This document shows, in pieces, positions 34,466 through 46,620 of a DNA stretch of 64,000 nt. How positions within the stretch are numbered: the stretch's first letter is position 1; every line of letters starts with the position of its first letter. Source of the stretch: Nymphaea colorata (taxonomy: Eukaryota > Streptophyta > Magnoliopsida > Nymphaeales > Nymphaeaceae); the NCBI RefSeq assembly GCF_008831285.2, contig NC_045139.1, positions 32,709,706 to 32,773,705 on the forward strand, in the 5' to 3' direction. The notes beneath the pieces are model-generated. The model made no database searches. It was not told where the DNA came from and saw nothing but the letters and a program-made list of their open reading frames with translations. Made by a program: the position numbers and the translations under genes.

Positions 34466-36206
34466 GAAGAAGAAGAGGAGGAGGAGAAGTAGTAAAGCTC
34501 TCTCATCTCTTCAATTTCCTCTCCTCCTTCCTCTACGAAGATGATAGCCCACAAAGTCAGGTCGTCGTCGGCCTCGTTAAAAATTAATTGAAATTTCTTA
34601 GAGACTGAGAGCCTTAGCTTTATGTATTCTTTTGCACGTCCATGTCTACCTTTTGTAATGTAACTTCAATTCTTTTGATGTTGAAGTTTAGATGAACTAT
34701 AGATAAATTCATTGTCAGTAGTTACTTCCAACAATGTTCATAGCTTCACTTTCAAAAAGAAAATCAAAATACAGCGCGGGTAAGAATTAGGTAAACTATA
34801 CCAATCAAAGGCGGCTTCTACTTAAGGGATCTGAGGTTGGAATTTCATGTTTATACCATGGTAATGCAATAATTGAGTTAAAAATATATCATGAGTCCAC
34901 CTACACTTCCAACTTCTAAGCAAGTAAACCACTTGATGTTATAAGGATATGACTTTGGGGGTTTGACGTGGAGGCCGCTTTTTCAAGAAAAAACTGCATG
35001 GATGCGTGACTTCCATGCAAAAAGTAAGTGCAGAGCTTGAAACTTTTCAGCAAAAATTTGGTCAAAACTCCCCATCTGCCTTATGCCAATAACAAATCTA
35101 TGGCATATATTGAAACATTAAGAATCAAGGGCATCTGTGGCATACAATCCCCTTCTTTCGTCCATGCATGGCCTCATGCATTGAACCGGATAGTGTACTA
35201 TGAGGGTTTCTCCATCCAAACCGAGAAACCGAGAAAAAAAAAATAATTCTTGACCACTTAGGTGAGATATAAGAACCCAACTCCTTAAAATTAATTATTT
35301 AACTACATTCTATGCAATTTGACATTCTCAATGAGCTTATGAATTTGATCATTTTCGTTCAAATGTGTTTTTCCAATAAAAGCGAAACTAACGGTTCCTG
35401 CAATGTCAAAATTTTGACAATTAGAATGTCGATATTTTCCATAAAAGCAGTCTGAATTTGAACATTTTTTTATTAAATTAGTATTAACAAACATATCAGG
35501 ATGTCCATGAAATACTCTTTTTTGTGTACAACATAAGTAGTGTGCTTGGTTTTGTTCCTCACATAAGTAATTACGGATATACCGGTTTCCATATGTATTA
35601 TCAATCTTCTCAAATGGGGAGATTGGTTATCTAGTTTTAGCTTATCGTGTATGTCTATACTATAGGTCTATCCAAGCCTTGAAGCAAGTGAGGACCTGGA
35701 AGGCATAAGAATATAATATCTAAAGTTTTAAGTAAAATGCGCTTTCTCTAAGTAAATACTAAAAAAAATAGTCTCCAACTCATAAAAATATGTGAGGATG
35801 ATATTTCAATTGTTACATGTGCCTCAAGAAGTTGATGGCACCGTTCATTATCAGAGCTCAATATCTCCAATAAGTCCAAGTTGAAGAAAGGTTGGTCTCA
35901 AGTCAAGTCTTTCATTATGGTTTTTTCTATTGTTTTTAGTGATTTTTTTTTCTCCCTTATCCCTTATGACGATGGTAAGTAAAGACCACAAAGCGTTGCG
36001 TTGGCAACATCACGAGACTTTTCGTATTGCTTTTGAAATTACAAAATATGTATTTTAACCATAAAAAATAAGTATTTTATCAGAATTGTTTGATATTTTG
36101 CATAAATGAAGATCTGGTCGGACAGCAGATATATATAAAAGAAGTGTCATCTCTTCTCGATTTTTGTGGGCACTATTGTCTTAAATTAAAACGGTGGAAT
36201 CACAAC
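34466..36206. other. 5' flank of protease copy A
   Basis: AT-rich, non-coding, and homologous along its length to 44694-46437 and, more divergently, 57020-58985. It marks the left half of the block that was duplicated. The match stops at CACTCTAGTG (36206), where the LINE begins. Confidence 0.75.
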
Positions 36207-37142
36207 ACTCTAGTGTGGTTGGATGATTGGGGGGAGAGCATTTTGCTGTTCAAAGTCTATTCTGAGTTCTATACTTTAACGACCATGGGTGTTTTTTTCT
36301 GTTGCAGAGTTAAAGCTTGCTATTCAACATAACTTAGATGCTAAACGATTGGCTAAAGCTTGCTATTCAACATAACTTAGATGCTAAACGATTGGCTAAG
36401 GATGTTTGTCCTCATCTAAGCTCTATCCACCTTTCTCAATCTCCTGATTTGTGGCAATGGAAGGGCTTAGATTGAGATAATGTTGCTTGGCAGCTTATTT
36501 GGGAGGATATCCGGAAGAAAGAGAATGTTGTCTATTGGAAAAAGACTATTTAGGATGCTGCGATTCCACCAAGGGCCCAATGGTATGCATACATCGCGAG
36601 TGAAGGAAAGTTGAGCACTATAGACAACCTCCAACGTAGAGGGTTTCATATGCTGAATAGATGCCCTCTTTGTCTTTCTAATGAGGAGTCTATTAATCAC
36701 CTGTTTTTTCATTGTCCAGTCACTACTGGTTTTTGGCATCTCATCCTTACAAAGTTCCAGAAACCCTACGTCACTTTGAGATCGTTTTCGCAAGGTATCC
36801 AGTGGTGGATTGCCTCCTCTTTCAAGAGGGGATGGTTGAGCAAGTTTGGCGAATTACCTTTCCAGTAGTAATCTGGAAAATTTGGGCATGGAGGAACTCA
36901 GTAGTTTTTGAAGATCGCCCTATATGTGCAACACAAACACAAAATATTGACAAAAAGTGAAAGGAGTGTTCCTTGATCTATCAATCTCTCAATTTGCCAC
37001 CAGATCAGACAAGGGAGATTTCTCCTTGGGTTAAAACAAGCTTTCTTCCTGACCTAAGTCTCCTTAAAGCAGATTATGAGCTTCTAATTCAGATAGCTAC
37101 TTCGAATGTGGGTGATGTTGTCAAAGTTCTCGATGCAGTCTG
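36207..37142 (+). mobile_element. LINE (non-LTR retrotransposon) 3' fragment
   Basis: Degenerate C-terminal part of a plant LINE ORF2: a WLDDWG motif near 36218, then the zinc-binding reverse-transcriptase region (zf-RVT) with IPPRAQWYAYIASEGKLST, NRCPLCLSNEESINHLFFHC and VVIWKIWAWRNSVVFE. It has several in-frame stops, a 43-bp tandem duplication (36311-36353 and 36354-36396) and a frameshift near 36860. The frame ends near 37142 (..VVKVLDAV). Relative to blocks B and C, which read on from CTAGTG into GATAAATG or GATGGGCG, it is an insertion or replacement in block A. Confidence 0.85.
36311..36396 (+). repeat. 43-bp tandem duplication in the LINE
   Basis: TAAAGCTTGCTATTCAACAT... at 36311 is repeated exactly at 36354. 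Confidence 0.95.
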
Positions 37143-38001
37143 AAATTAGTTCATTTGTCATTTACCATCAAACCACTTTGGCCCTTTCTGGTTTATTGGA
37201 AGGGCTTAATCAGCTAATGCCTCATTCTTTTTATGTATTAGAAATCCAATTTAAGATATTTAGTTTAGCTTAGTCGTTTGAGCAAGAATTGGCTCATTTC
37301 ATTCATGACTGATCGTCACAAATGATTAGGTTGTTAACTAACTTCTTGTGTATTTGTCTTTCTTATAAATGGTGAAATAAATTATTCATATAAGGGAGCA
37401 AACTCGATACTTGTTAGATATCGATATGCATCCATGGAAAATATTAAAAACTATAATAAAATACAAATAAATGACTATTCAATTTAATTCCACATCGAAT
37501 CAATTCCGTACCGATTCTGAATTATAGGAATTTTTGTTATGTTAAAACTTTGTTTGAAACGTACTTTTACAGAGGTCGCCAATGTAAGGGTATGACTTCC
37601 ATCTAGAAAAAGTCCAATTAACATAATAAAAATGGCTTTTACAGAAGCCCATGAACATGGGAATTCTAGATAGATGGCTGACAGGGACTCATACCTGCTC
37701 ATGCACGTCACATTTACAAAATTTTAGTGGTGCCAATGAAGCGGCAACTTTGGTTAACATGAGTATAATAACATCTTGAAAATTCTTTTCAGACTATCCC
37801 TGGCAAAATAATATCTTAGATATGATTAATTTCTGCAAAAAGGATTAGCACCCTTGTAGAAAAAAAATATGCAAAAAACTTGAAGTGATTAACCTTGAAC
37901 GTTAGCCGCTCGAACTTTGTAGTTTGTCTCTCCTCTCAGTGTGCAGTATAATCTTTGTGAGAAGCAGGAGCACCAGATCCATCTTACAAGTCAACTTGCA
38001 G

Positions 38002-38571
38002 TCACTTGTTTGAGTTGGGCATAGACCCGACCTTCCTTTTAAGGGACTTGACCAGCGACATGAGTTCAAACTTCTCTTTCTTAATCTCTTGCTCATCATC
38101 AGGTTTCTCCACATTCTTCCTCTCCGGCTGCTTTGCTTCCTCTGGCACTTCATCAACGACACCCTTCTGCTTGCTAGATACCTGCCTTAAATAAGCAGCA
38201 CTCCTGCAACAGCAACAACCAGCAATTTTGCAGCTTAAGAGGATGAAGAGCAAACGATAATTTCCCTTGTTCTACTTTATCCCTGTGCAAAGTTAGTCAC
38301 ACAGCACGATCAAAGGTGGAAACATGGGTCACCCTAATTGCACGGTATGCTCTGTGTGCACATATGCATGCATGGGCATGTGATAGTACTTGCGTCTTAT
38401 CTATATGTGCATGCGTGTGTTTGTGTGCATGTGTGAACCATCTTTGAATATCAGAATGTTGGTCTTCGGGAGAAAGTATGTCACTTTACGAAACCAGATA
38501 ATGACTCCATTTCCTTTTATATCGAGGATCTGTTGGGTCTAATGCATGGAATGGGGAAGTGAACAAAGCCG
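38002..38571 (-). pseudogene. ESF1 3' gene fragment, block A
   Basis: Minus strand: penultimate-exon piece 38514-38571 (SALFTSPFHALDPTDPRYK), intron 38204-38513, last exon 38002-38203 with an intact frame SAAYLRQVSSKQKG... ending ..KVGSMPNSNK and a stop. The intron donor is GA instead of GT, and only ~19 codons of the penultimate exon are present, so this cannot make ESF1. The fragment starts at the same internal exon base as the other captured copies. Confidence 0.9.
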
Positions 38572-39562
38572 GCACTGCAGCCGAAGCTGCATATTTTTAC
38601 TCAGTCTAGATTTTCATTAATTTCCCTTTTGTTCTTCTAGTGCATGAGGAGATCATTCATTACTGCTTTTAAATTCATCCCTTCCCTTTTGGTCTCGCAC
38701 TGGGAAAAATCATTAACTTTTGCTTTCATTAGTTAATGAATAAGAAAGAGAAACCCATCTTCTTACAGTTGGTTGATACATGCCAATTCTCGGTGTCATC
38801 TTGGAAAAGAATTTCCCACTTGCTCTACGTAGAATTAGTATTTTGAATTGAAAGAAACTTCTTTTCATATTCTTGTCCGGCCGGGACGAGTCTCAGAACG
38901 GAAAAGTGAGTAGCCTAAATGTTCCCAGTTGACATCGGGTTGCGGGAGAGGTGATAGGGTGGAGTAGTGGTGGAGCAAGAAATTTTTTGCTATGGGGTTG
39001 AAGTGCATGAGGGCGGCACTCGAAGTATCAAAAGCAGACCCTGTAACTTAAGAGGTCGTTTGGCAAATGGAATACTTTGTAAGTTTTTCATGAATCTGCG
39101 CTCAAAAATGCGACAAATTCATTGACTCCTAGTTTTCATGTTTCATAAATCCGTCCGGATTTTTATGGTAGATTTATGCAACGCACACATAATGTTTCAA
39201 TTGCCAAACAACTCCTAAAGAGACAAGGGATTTAGTGGAAGTTTCGGCTCTATGTTGGGTAGGTCTCCTCCGTTCACCCTGAAGTCAAATGCAATTGGCT
39301 TTGGATATCTAAAATCCGTTTACTGCAGGTTATCATCATTCATATGGTGTAACTACGAACGAATAAATTTAGTCGTTTAAATTAGGTTGATGCTGACATA
39401 GACTTTAAGTGTCTAGACCTGACCTGTACATCTTAGTTACACAACTTAAAGAATGTTTAGTCAAAATAATGTTGTCCTTCTCAAAATATATGTTCTTAAA
39501 ATTAAATCATATTGGAAGAATGTCATATTATGTTTCAATAAACCTCATAAGATCATTATGAA
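38572..39562. other. Partner sequence and flank of ESF1 fragment A
   Basis: Sequence joined to the ESF1 fragment in all captured copies, absent from the ESF1 gene. No protein family recognised. It contains a 5-6-kb-distant inverted match at 19968-21804. Confidence 0.6.
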
Positions 39563-39807
39563 TTAGCTAAACCTTCAATGGTCACAAATGTTAACATAAT
39601 CAATGACATAAATCTGATATGGATGTATAGCATGAGAATTACATGTAATGTGATTACAACATGTCTATTCTCAACTGTTCCAACTTTAAAACCTTATGGA
39701 GATCAAAACACAAACACATAAATACAAAATGAAACCAAAAAACTTTAAATTTTATTCTGCAGAAAAATGAATATGTGTCCATACATAAGAGCAAACAAAA
39801 TACAAAC

Positions 39808-41313
39808 TCCCACTAAACCAGCACATCATCCAAAGATAACACCCTCATACAAACAACATGTTCGTGAAAGACCTTAGGTGTTAAACCCTTAGTAAGCGGA
39901 TCCGCAATCATAGAGTTTGTCCCAATATGCTCTAAAGACACCTGACCATTCTGTATCCTCTTTTTAACATCCCAAAAAGTTAATGTCGATGTGCTTCGAC
40001 TTTGACAAATTGTGGCTGTTATTAGAGTACATGACTGCTGAATTATTGTCGCACAATAACCTTAGTGGTTTTTTTACACCATACATAATGTGCAGCCCCC
40101 GTGGCTAAATTCCGCAATCATAAAGCATGATTGAATGTCTCGTAACATGCTATGCTATGGTCTTGGCACCCAGCAAAGTCATAATCTGAATACCCAATGA
40201 TCTTCTACTGGTCTGACTTCCTGTATGTAAACATAAAATCTTTTGTTCTTTGTAAGTACCTCAAAACTCTTTTGGCTGCTTTCCAATGATCCATACCAAG
40301 ATCACTTAAATATCTACCTAACATTCCAATGATAAATGCAATCTCAAGACGAGTACAAACCTGAGCATACATAAGGCTTCCCACAAAAGACAAATAGGGA
40401 ATCCTTTCCATTTTCTTAGATTTGATTTCACTTTTAGGGCACTGTTTGAGACTAAACTTGTCTCCTTTAACAACTGGAGTTTCTCCTGCTTGATAATCAT
40501 TCATATCATATTGCTGAAGCACCTTATCAATGTATGTCTTTTGTGATAATCCAAGAATACCCCGAGAATGATCTCGAAATATTTAGATCCTCAATACAAA
40601 AGATGCACAACCAAGATCCTTCATGTCAAACCGCTGTTGACTAAAATTCTTAGTTTCATGCAATATGCCTACATCATTACTTGCTAGCAATATATCATCG
40701 CTATATAAAACCATAAAGCTAAATTTACCCCCACTGAACTTTTGGTATACACATTCATCAACCATATTAGTCTCGAAATAAAATGAAACTATAACTTGAT
40801 GAAATTTGTAATAACACTGACGGGAAGTTTGCTTTAGCCCATAGATGGATTTCTTGAGTTTGCAACCATTTTCTTTGCATCACCTAAAACAAAGTTTTTT
40901 AGTTGCACCATATATATCGTTTCATCAATGTTTCCATTTAGAAACGTTGTCTTAACATCTATCTGATGCAGCTCTAAGTCAAAATAAGCTACAAGTGTCA
41001 TTATAGTCCGGAAAGAGTCTTTCGACAAAACTGAAGAGAAAGTCTCTGTATAATCAATGTCTTCTTTTTTAGTAAAGCCCTTTGCAACAAGACGTGTCTT
41101 ATACCTTTCGATGTTTCCTAATGAATCCCTCTTGGTTTTAAATATCCATTTACAACCAATTGGTTTCACACCTTCAGGCAAGGGAACAACTTCCCATATG
41201 TCATTGTCCATCATTGACTTTATTTCTTCATTCATGGCATCTTTCCACTTATGAGATTTAGAACTCTTTATTGCTTTCTGGAAGTTAATAAGATCATCTT
41301 CGATTAAGCCCAT
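39808..41313 (-). pseudogene. copia reverse transcriptase / RNase H remnant
   Basis: WKDAMNEEIKSMMDNDIWEV and GCKWIFKTKRDSLGNIERYK open the reverse transcriptase. YSDDILLASNDVGI is the active-site region (usual YVDD is YSDD). PYLSFVGSLMYAQVCTRLEI and KAAKRVLRYLQRTKDFM follow. The RNase H tail RIQNGQVSLEHIGTNSMIAD PLTKGL is followed by a stop and a GTGGGAG purine stretch. The frame is interrupted between pieces. Confidence 0.88.
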
Positions 41314-41639
41314 ATCAACATCATGTTCTTGGAGATAGACAAAATCATTTGAAATTGACTTCTTTTCTCTATAGTGGATCCCCTCAGTGGCACCTCTACT
41401 TGATTTTCTTGAGGTTGTTGAGTTTGTTCTTCAGTAGGGAGATCGACATCATTGTCTTCTTCTGAATATGTTGATGGAACAATGACATGAACAAAGGTCT
41501 GACTATTGCTTACAACATCTGTATAAGTAGACTCACGTCTCTCTTCAAAGACAATATGTTAACCTAATCACCTCCCACAAACTCAATATCCTCAAAGAAT
41601 TGGGCATTTCCCTTTAGATTATAAAACTTATAACCTCTT

Positions 41640-42340
41640 AATGTTTGTTCATTTTGTCTTTATACTTTTCATGCAAACATTAAAGTCTGCAAAATCAAAG
41701 TACTCAAAAATTCCATTCGACATAAGTCTTTTTATTCTCTTTTCAGAGATATGTCCTAAGCGCCTATGCCACAACATAGCAGAATTCTCATTGGCTAATT
41801 TTCTTTTAGTACCAGTAATGTAACATGCAAGGTTTCATGATATGAAGCAACTGTATCAAGCAAATAAAGGTTATCGCTCCCAGACAAAGAACCAGTGGCA
41901 ATCAAATTTGAGTGCAGAAACAACTTAAATTTACTTCCTCCAAATAAACAATAATAAACAAATTTGTCAAGTGATGAAATAGAAACCAAATTCCGTCTAA
42001 AAGACGGTACCACATAAGTTTCTGCCAAATTCAAATAACAACCAGTTTTTAGCAATAACCTAAAAACTGTTATGACTTCAACTTTTGCCTTCTTATCATC
42101 GCCCACATAGATGAATCTTTCAGCATCATTTGGCGTTCGACAATTGAGGCAGTCTTGCATAGACACACTTATGTGAGTAGTAGCAACCGAATCTACCCAC
42201 CAAGTGTTTCTGGGTACTGAAATTAAATTAACCTCAAAACAAACCAAAGTGAGAACTGTACTCTTCATTTCACGCCATGCGTGATACTCAGTACAATCCT
42301 CCTTCATATGACCTTCACTCTTACAAAAAAAGCAGCCTAA
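41640..42340 (-). pseudogene. copia gag end, protease and pre-integrase remnant
   Basis: Zinc knuckle CFFCKSEGHMKEDC, then NTWWVDSVATTHIS (the active-site Gly of DSG replaced by Val), a conserved LISVPRNTW..VPSFRRNLVSISSLDK segment, and AMLWHRRLGHISEKRIKRLM. The integrase catalytic core expected next is missing. Confidence 0.85.
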
Positions 42341-43119
42341 TAGGCCTTCCTTATGCTTCTTCTATTTTTTAACGGATGATTGGCCAACTGCAACTTCCTT
42401 AACCGTCTTTCTTTTCTTACTTAAAAAAATCGAATCATTTAACTGAGGAATAGTACTCAAATTTGCAAGTATCATAGAGGCAGAACTCACTATACAAAGA
42501 ACAAAATTACCAAACATGCTTACAATCAAAACATGTACAAAGATGAAATAACAAATGTAAATGAATTTAAATACAATGGCCTAAATCCCATCACAAGGTA
42601 TCGGTGCAACATTAATATCCAATCTTTGGATTGAAATACCAACTGCAAGTGGTATTCTTGATCAACAATGAATATAGATAATTAACTCTGTCAAACAACG
42701 AGCCTATCTTTGGATTGACTCGCTATTCACATGAAAACCTAAAAAATTATCACATATTCATTGCTTTGTATACTTAAACCTGACCAAGCAACAATCATCC
42801 TTTGGGTTGATCATTGCCCGCATGGATCAAGTATACTATCATCTAATGTTCAAAACAGGCAAATTCGTACAACAGAAGTCACTTTGGCGACATAAAGTAC
42901 AAACGTTCATCTCAATTAACAGACATGCCCAAAGTTCAAATTCACATTCCAAACATTCATCTAAAGTACACCCACAAATTAACAACATGCAAAACATGAT
43001 GCATAAACCAAATTACATACAAAATTTTGCCCTACATTAAATCCAAAACCAAATGATTCAATGATGTGACCCATACAAAATTGCCTTACATTTAATCCAA
43101 AACCAAATGATTCAATGAT

Positions 43120-43690
43120 ATGGACCCAAAACAGTTCAAAATTTCATGAACCGGTACCATAATTATGTTTAAATGGGTCAAGAACCACTGAATCAGCCTT
43201 AAAATGGCCCGTATTGGTCTTAAACCACAACAAAAAACACCCACATAGCCCTAAAGAAGACTGAACCAGTCCAAAAATTGGACGAACCATTCAAAATTAG
43301 ACCGTATCAGTTCCAAAACCCAATGAACCGGTTAAAAATAGCAAAAATAAGTTCTAAAAACTGAATGAACCGGTCTGAAAAGCCCTGAATCGGTTCGAAA
43401 ACAAACTGAACCGGTCTAGAAAAGGCCTGAATCGTTTCAAAACTGGATGAACCGGTCCCAAATTGGTCTGAATCGGGTTTAAAAAGTCCAAACCGGTTCT
43501 GAAACTGAATGAACTAGTCCACCAAATGTCTGAATCGGTCTCCAAAAGTGTGAACCAATTCCAAAAGTATTCGAACCGATCTGAAAACCGATCGAACTGG
43601 TCTAGAAAAGATTTGAATCGGTTCCCAAAAGGTCTAAACCGGTTTTAAACTTAATGAACCGGTTCTAAAACTGAATGAACCTCGGCCCCG
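43120..43690. repeat. Degenerate short tandem array around ACCGGTT
   Basis: More than twenty variants of GAACCGGTC / GAATCGGTT followed by an A-rich linker, spaced about 20-40 bp. It lies in the leader of the copia remnant upstream of gag. On the minus strand it reads as repeated TTCAGACCGGTT-like units. Confidence 0.85.
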
Positions 43691-44189
43691 ACCCGGTCCG
43701 AAAAGCTTTAACACAGAGGCGCGGGCGGGCGGCAAAAATGAGGAGCATAAACTGATGGATCCAGATCGGGTCTGTCAACCCCTTCGGTGACTGACAATGG
43801 AAGTGGCTCCGTTGCTCGCCCACAACCCCTTTGGTGAATGCGGTCGGCTTCCACCGCCCACCCATGCCTGCAACGGTAGCCCGACGGCTGCCATTGCCCT
43901 AATGGTTGGCGTAGCCTTTGCTTAATGGTCTTCCCAACGGTGGCTTCCACCCTCTGAATCCTCATAGCCCAAGAAGCAACACGAGGGGTAGAGGGCGTAC
44001 AACAGAGAATGGGAAAAGGGCGCGAACCGACCAGAGAGCAAATGCACAAATTCATCCAAAAATCAATGATTTAACAATGAACATGGGCAATACCAAATGT
44101 TTGGATTTCTCCCCTTCATGCATACACAAACGATATGCCCTAAAAACAGGATCATGTTCATGCTAAATCATTAAATTAAACAAAACTTA

Positions 44190-44561
44190 AAACTGAAGCG
44201 GAAGCGTACCTGAATCCATCTGATCTGGTGCACAAGAAGATCGCAGCAGGGCCTTTCAGGGTACGTGCGGTGCGCGTGAGGTCTCTCTCAGATGAGGAAG
44301 AGAAAACCCTAGAATCCAAAGGCAACTGTTCTACACGACCCCAGGGACCACTACCATTATATAATGAGGACAATTACGGATTCAACCCATCAAAGAGTCT
44401 GTAATTGCGTACTGGTATCTATACATTTCAAAATTACCTCATACCATCTAAAATGACGTAATATCTCAAAATGCAATCACTTAAGTGGATATTTACGTTA
44501 AGACATCCACAATGTCTGAAATTTCTCATAGACATATGCCGGCCCACCAAATGATCTTACA
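44190..44561 (-). repeat. Likely 5' LTR of the second copia element
   Basis: Begins TGTAAGATCATTTGG on the minus strand exactly at the junction with protease exon 1. It has a TATATAATG box near 44355 followed by a leader with AACCCTAG, and the GGATTCAGGTACGCTTCC stretch common near LTR or leader ends of plant copia elements. The right boundary is uncertain and no partner LTR was found. Confidence 0.5.
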
Positions 44562-44651
44562 GGTTTTACTGACGGATGGGTGAAAGAGAAAAAGCAAAGC
44601 GAGGAAGAAAAAGAGGGTCGACGACAGAAAGGAGACACCAGAGAGCGCCAT
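44562..44651 (-). pseudogene. Aspartic protease copy B, first 30 codons only
   Basis: Minus strand MALSGVSFLSSTLFFFLALL FLFHPSVSKT, the signal-peptide part of exon 1, from ATG at 44651 to the copia LTR at 44561. Its TATAAAA (44687-44693) is 36 bp upstream as in copy A. The remaining exons are absent from block B. It is closer to copy A than to C in leader length. Confidence 0.92.
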
Positions 44652-46437
44652 GGCAGGTGTGGAGGAGTCCAGCGGGGATGAGGAAATTTTATAGAAGAAG
44701 AAGAAGTGGAGGAGGAGAAGTAGTTGCGCTCTTTCATCTCTTCAATTTCCCCTCCTCCTTCCTCTACGAAGATGACAGCCCACAAAGTCAGGTCGCCGTC
44801 GGCGTCGTTAAAAAATAATTGAAATTTCGTAGAGACTGAGAGCCTTAACTTTATGTGTTCTTTTGCACGTCCATGTCTACCTTTTGTACTGTTAGTTCAA
44901 TTCTTTTGATGTTGAAGTTTAGATGAACTATAGTTAAATTTATTGTCAGTAGTTACTGCCAACAATGTTCATAGCTTCACTTTCAAAAAGAAAATCAAAA
45001 TACAGCGCGGGTAAGAATTAGGTAAACTATACCAATCAAAGGCGGCTTCTACTTAAGGGATCTGAGGTTGGAATTTCATGTTTATACCATGGTAATGCAA
45101 TAATTGAGTTACAAATATATCATGAGTCCACCTACACTTCCAACTTCTAAGCAAGTAAACCACTTGATGTTATAAGGATATGACTTTGGGGGTTTGACGT
45201 GGAGGCCGCTTTTTCAAGAAAAAACTGCATGGATGCGTGACTTCCATGGAAAAATTAAGTGCAGAGCTTGAAACTTTCTAGCAAAAATTTTGGTCAAAAC
45301 TCCCCATCTGCCTTATGCCAATAACAAATCTGTGGCATATTTTGAAACATTAAGAATCAAGGCCATCTATGGCATACAATCCCCTTCATGGCCTCATGCA
45401 TTGAATCGGATAGTGTACTATGAGGGTTTCTCCATCCAAACCGAGAAACCGAGAAAAAAAAAAGATAATTCTTGACCACTTAGGTGAGATATAAGAACCC
45501 AACTCCTTAAAATTAATTATTTAACTACATTCTATGCAATTTGACATTCTCAATGAGCTTATGAATTTGATCATTTTCTAAGTTCAAATGTGTTTTTCCA
45601 ATAAAAGCAAAACTAACGGTTCCTGCAATATCAAAATTTTGACAATTAGAATGTCGATATTTTCCATAAAAGCAGCCTGAATTTGAACATTTTTTTATTA
45701 AATTAGTATTAACAAACATATCAGGATGTCCATGAAATACTCTTTTTTGTGTACAACATAAGTAGTGTGCTTGGTTTTGTTCCTCACATAAGTAATTATT
45801 GATATACAGGTTTCCATATATATTATCAATCTTCTCATATGGGGAGATTGGTTATCTAGTTTTAACGTATCGTGTATGTCTATACTATAGGTCTATTCAA
45901 GCCTTGAAGCAAGTGAGAACTTGGAAGGCATAAGGATATAATATAGAAAGTTTTAAGTAAAAAGCGCTTTCTTTAAGTAAATACTAAAAAAATTGTCTCC
46001 AACTCATAAAAATATGTGAGGACGATATTTCAATTGTTACATGGCCCTCAAGAAGTTGATGGCACCGTTCATTATCAGAGCTAAATATCTCCCATAAGTC
46101 CAAGTTGAAAGGTTGGTCTCAAGTCAATTCTTTCATTATGGTTTTCTCTATTGTTTTTAGTGATTTTTTTTCTCCCTTATCCCTTATGACGATGGTAAGT
46201 AAAGACCACAAAGCGTTGCGTTGGCAACATCATGAGACTTTTCGTATTGCTTTTGAAATTACAAAATATTTATTTTAACCATAAAAAAATAAGTATTTTA
46301 TCGGAATTGTTTGATATTTTGCATAAATGAAGATCTGGTCGGACAGCAGATATATATAAAAGAAGTGTCATCTTTTTGCGGGCACTATTGTCTTAAATTA
46401 AAACGGTCGAATCACAACACTCTAGTGGATAAATGTA
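44652..46437. other. 5' flank of protease copy B
   Basis: Homologous to 34424-36206 with small indels and substitutions. It ends at CACTCTAGTG before GATAAATG. No gene. Confidence 0.75.
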
Positions 46438-46563
46438 TTCTACCCCATCAATGTTCATGTTCTGACATACTTTATGATCTCAGAAATAAAAGGAATTGAG
46501 GAAGATGGTGGGGTTGTTAATTTCTTGTTCACTCAAAAAATGTTTAAAAAAAAGTGTCAACCC

Positions 46564-46620
<57 letters not shown>

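Larger units (their letters stand above)
37129..39562. repeat. 2.43-kb segment, near-identical copy 11,628 bp away (left copy)
   Basis: Identical to 48757-51190 apart from a few single-base differences found by eye, all near the right end. It begins within the LINE end (CTCGATGCAGTC) and ends at ATTATGAAT, where the copia remnant starts. It contains the ESF1 3' fragment and its flanks. Confidence 0.95.
39563..44561 (-). mobile_element. Ty1/copia remnant, 3'-truncated, integrase core deleted
   Basis: Minus strand, in order: a likely 5' LTR beginning TGTAAGATC at 44561 with a TATATAATG box near 44355; a leader with an ACCGGTT-rich tandem array; gag end with an intact CCHC knuckle CFFCKSEGHMKEDC (~42335-42290); protease with DSV in place of DSG; pre-integrase WHRRLGHIS (~41780); then a jump to the region just before reverse transcriptase. 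Reverse transcriptase is in pieces (41313-40834, 40765-40583 with YSDDILLA, 40522-40205), and RNase H ends with IADPLTKGL near 39890. The 3' LTR is not recognisable. Stops and frameshifts are numerous. The LTR start abuts protease exon 1 of block B. Confidence 0.85.

Noticed and set aside
38002-38253. Intact 83-codon frame of the ESF1 last exon read as a small gene
   Set aside because: Its start Met lies in the former intron; the frame is preserved because the copies are young, and the donor and upstream exon are lost.
43665-44055. GC-richer open frames on the minus strand
   Set aside because: They fall in the leader of the copia remnant, and no recognised protein or start context supports them.
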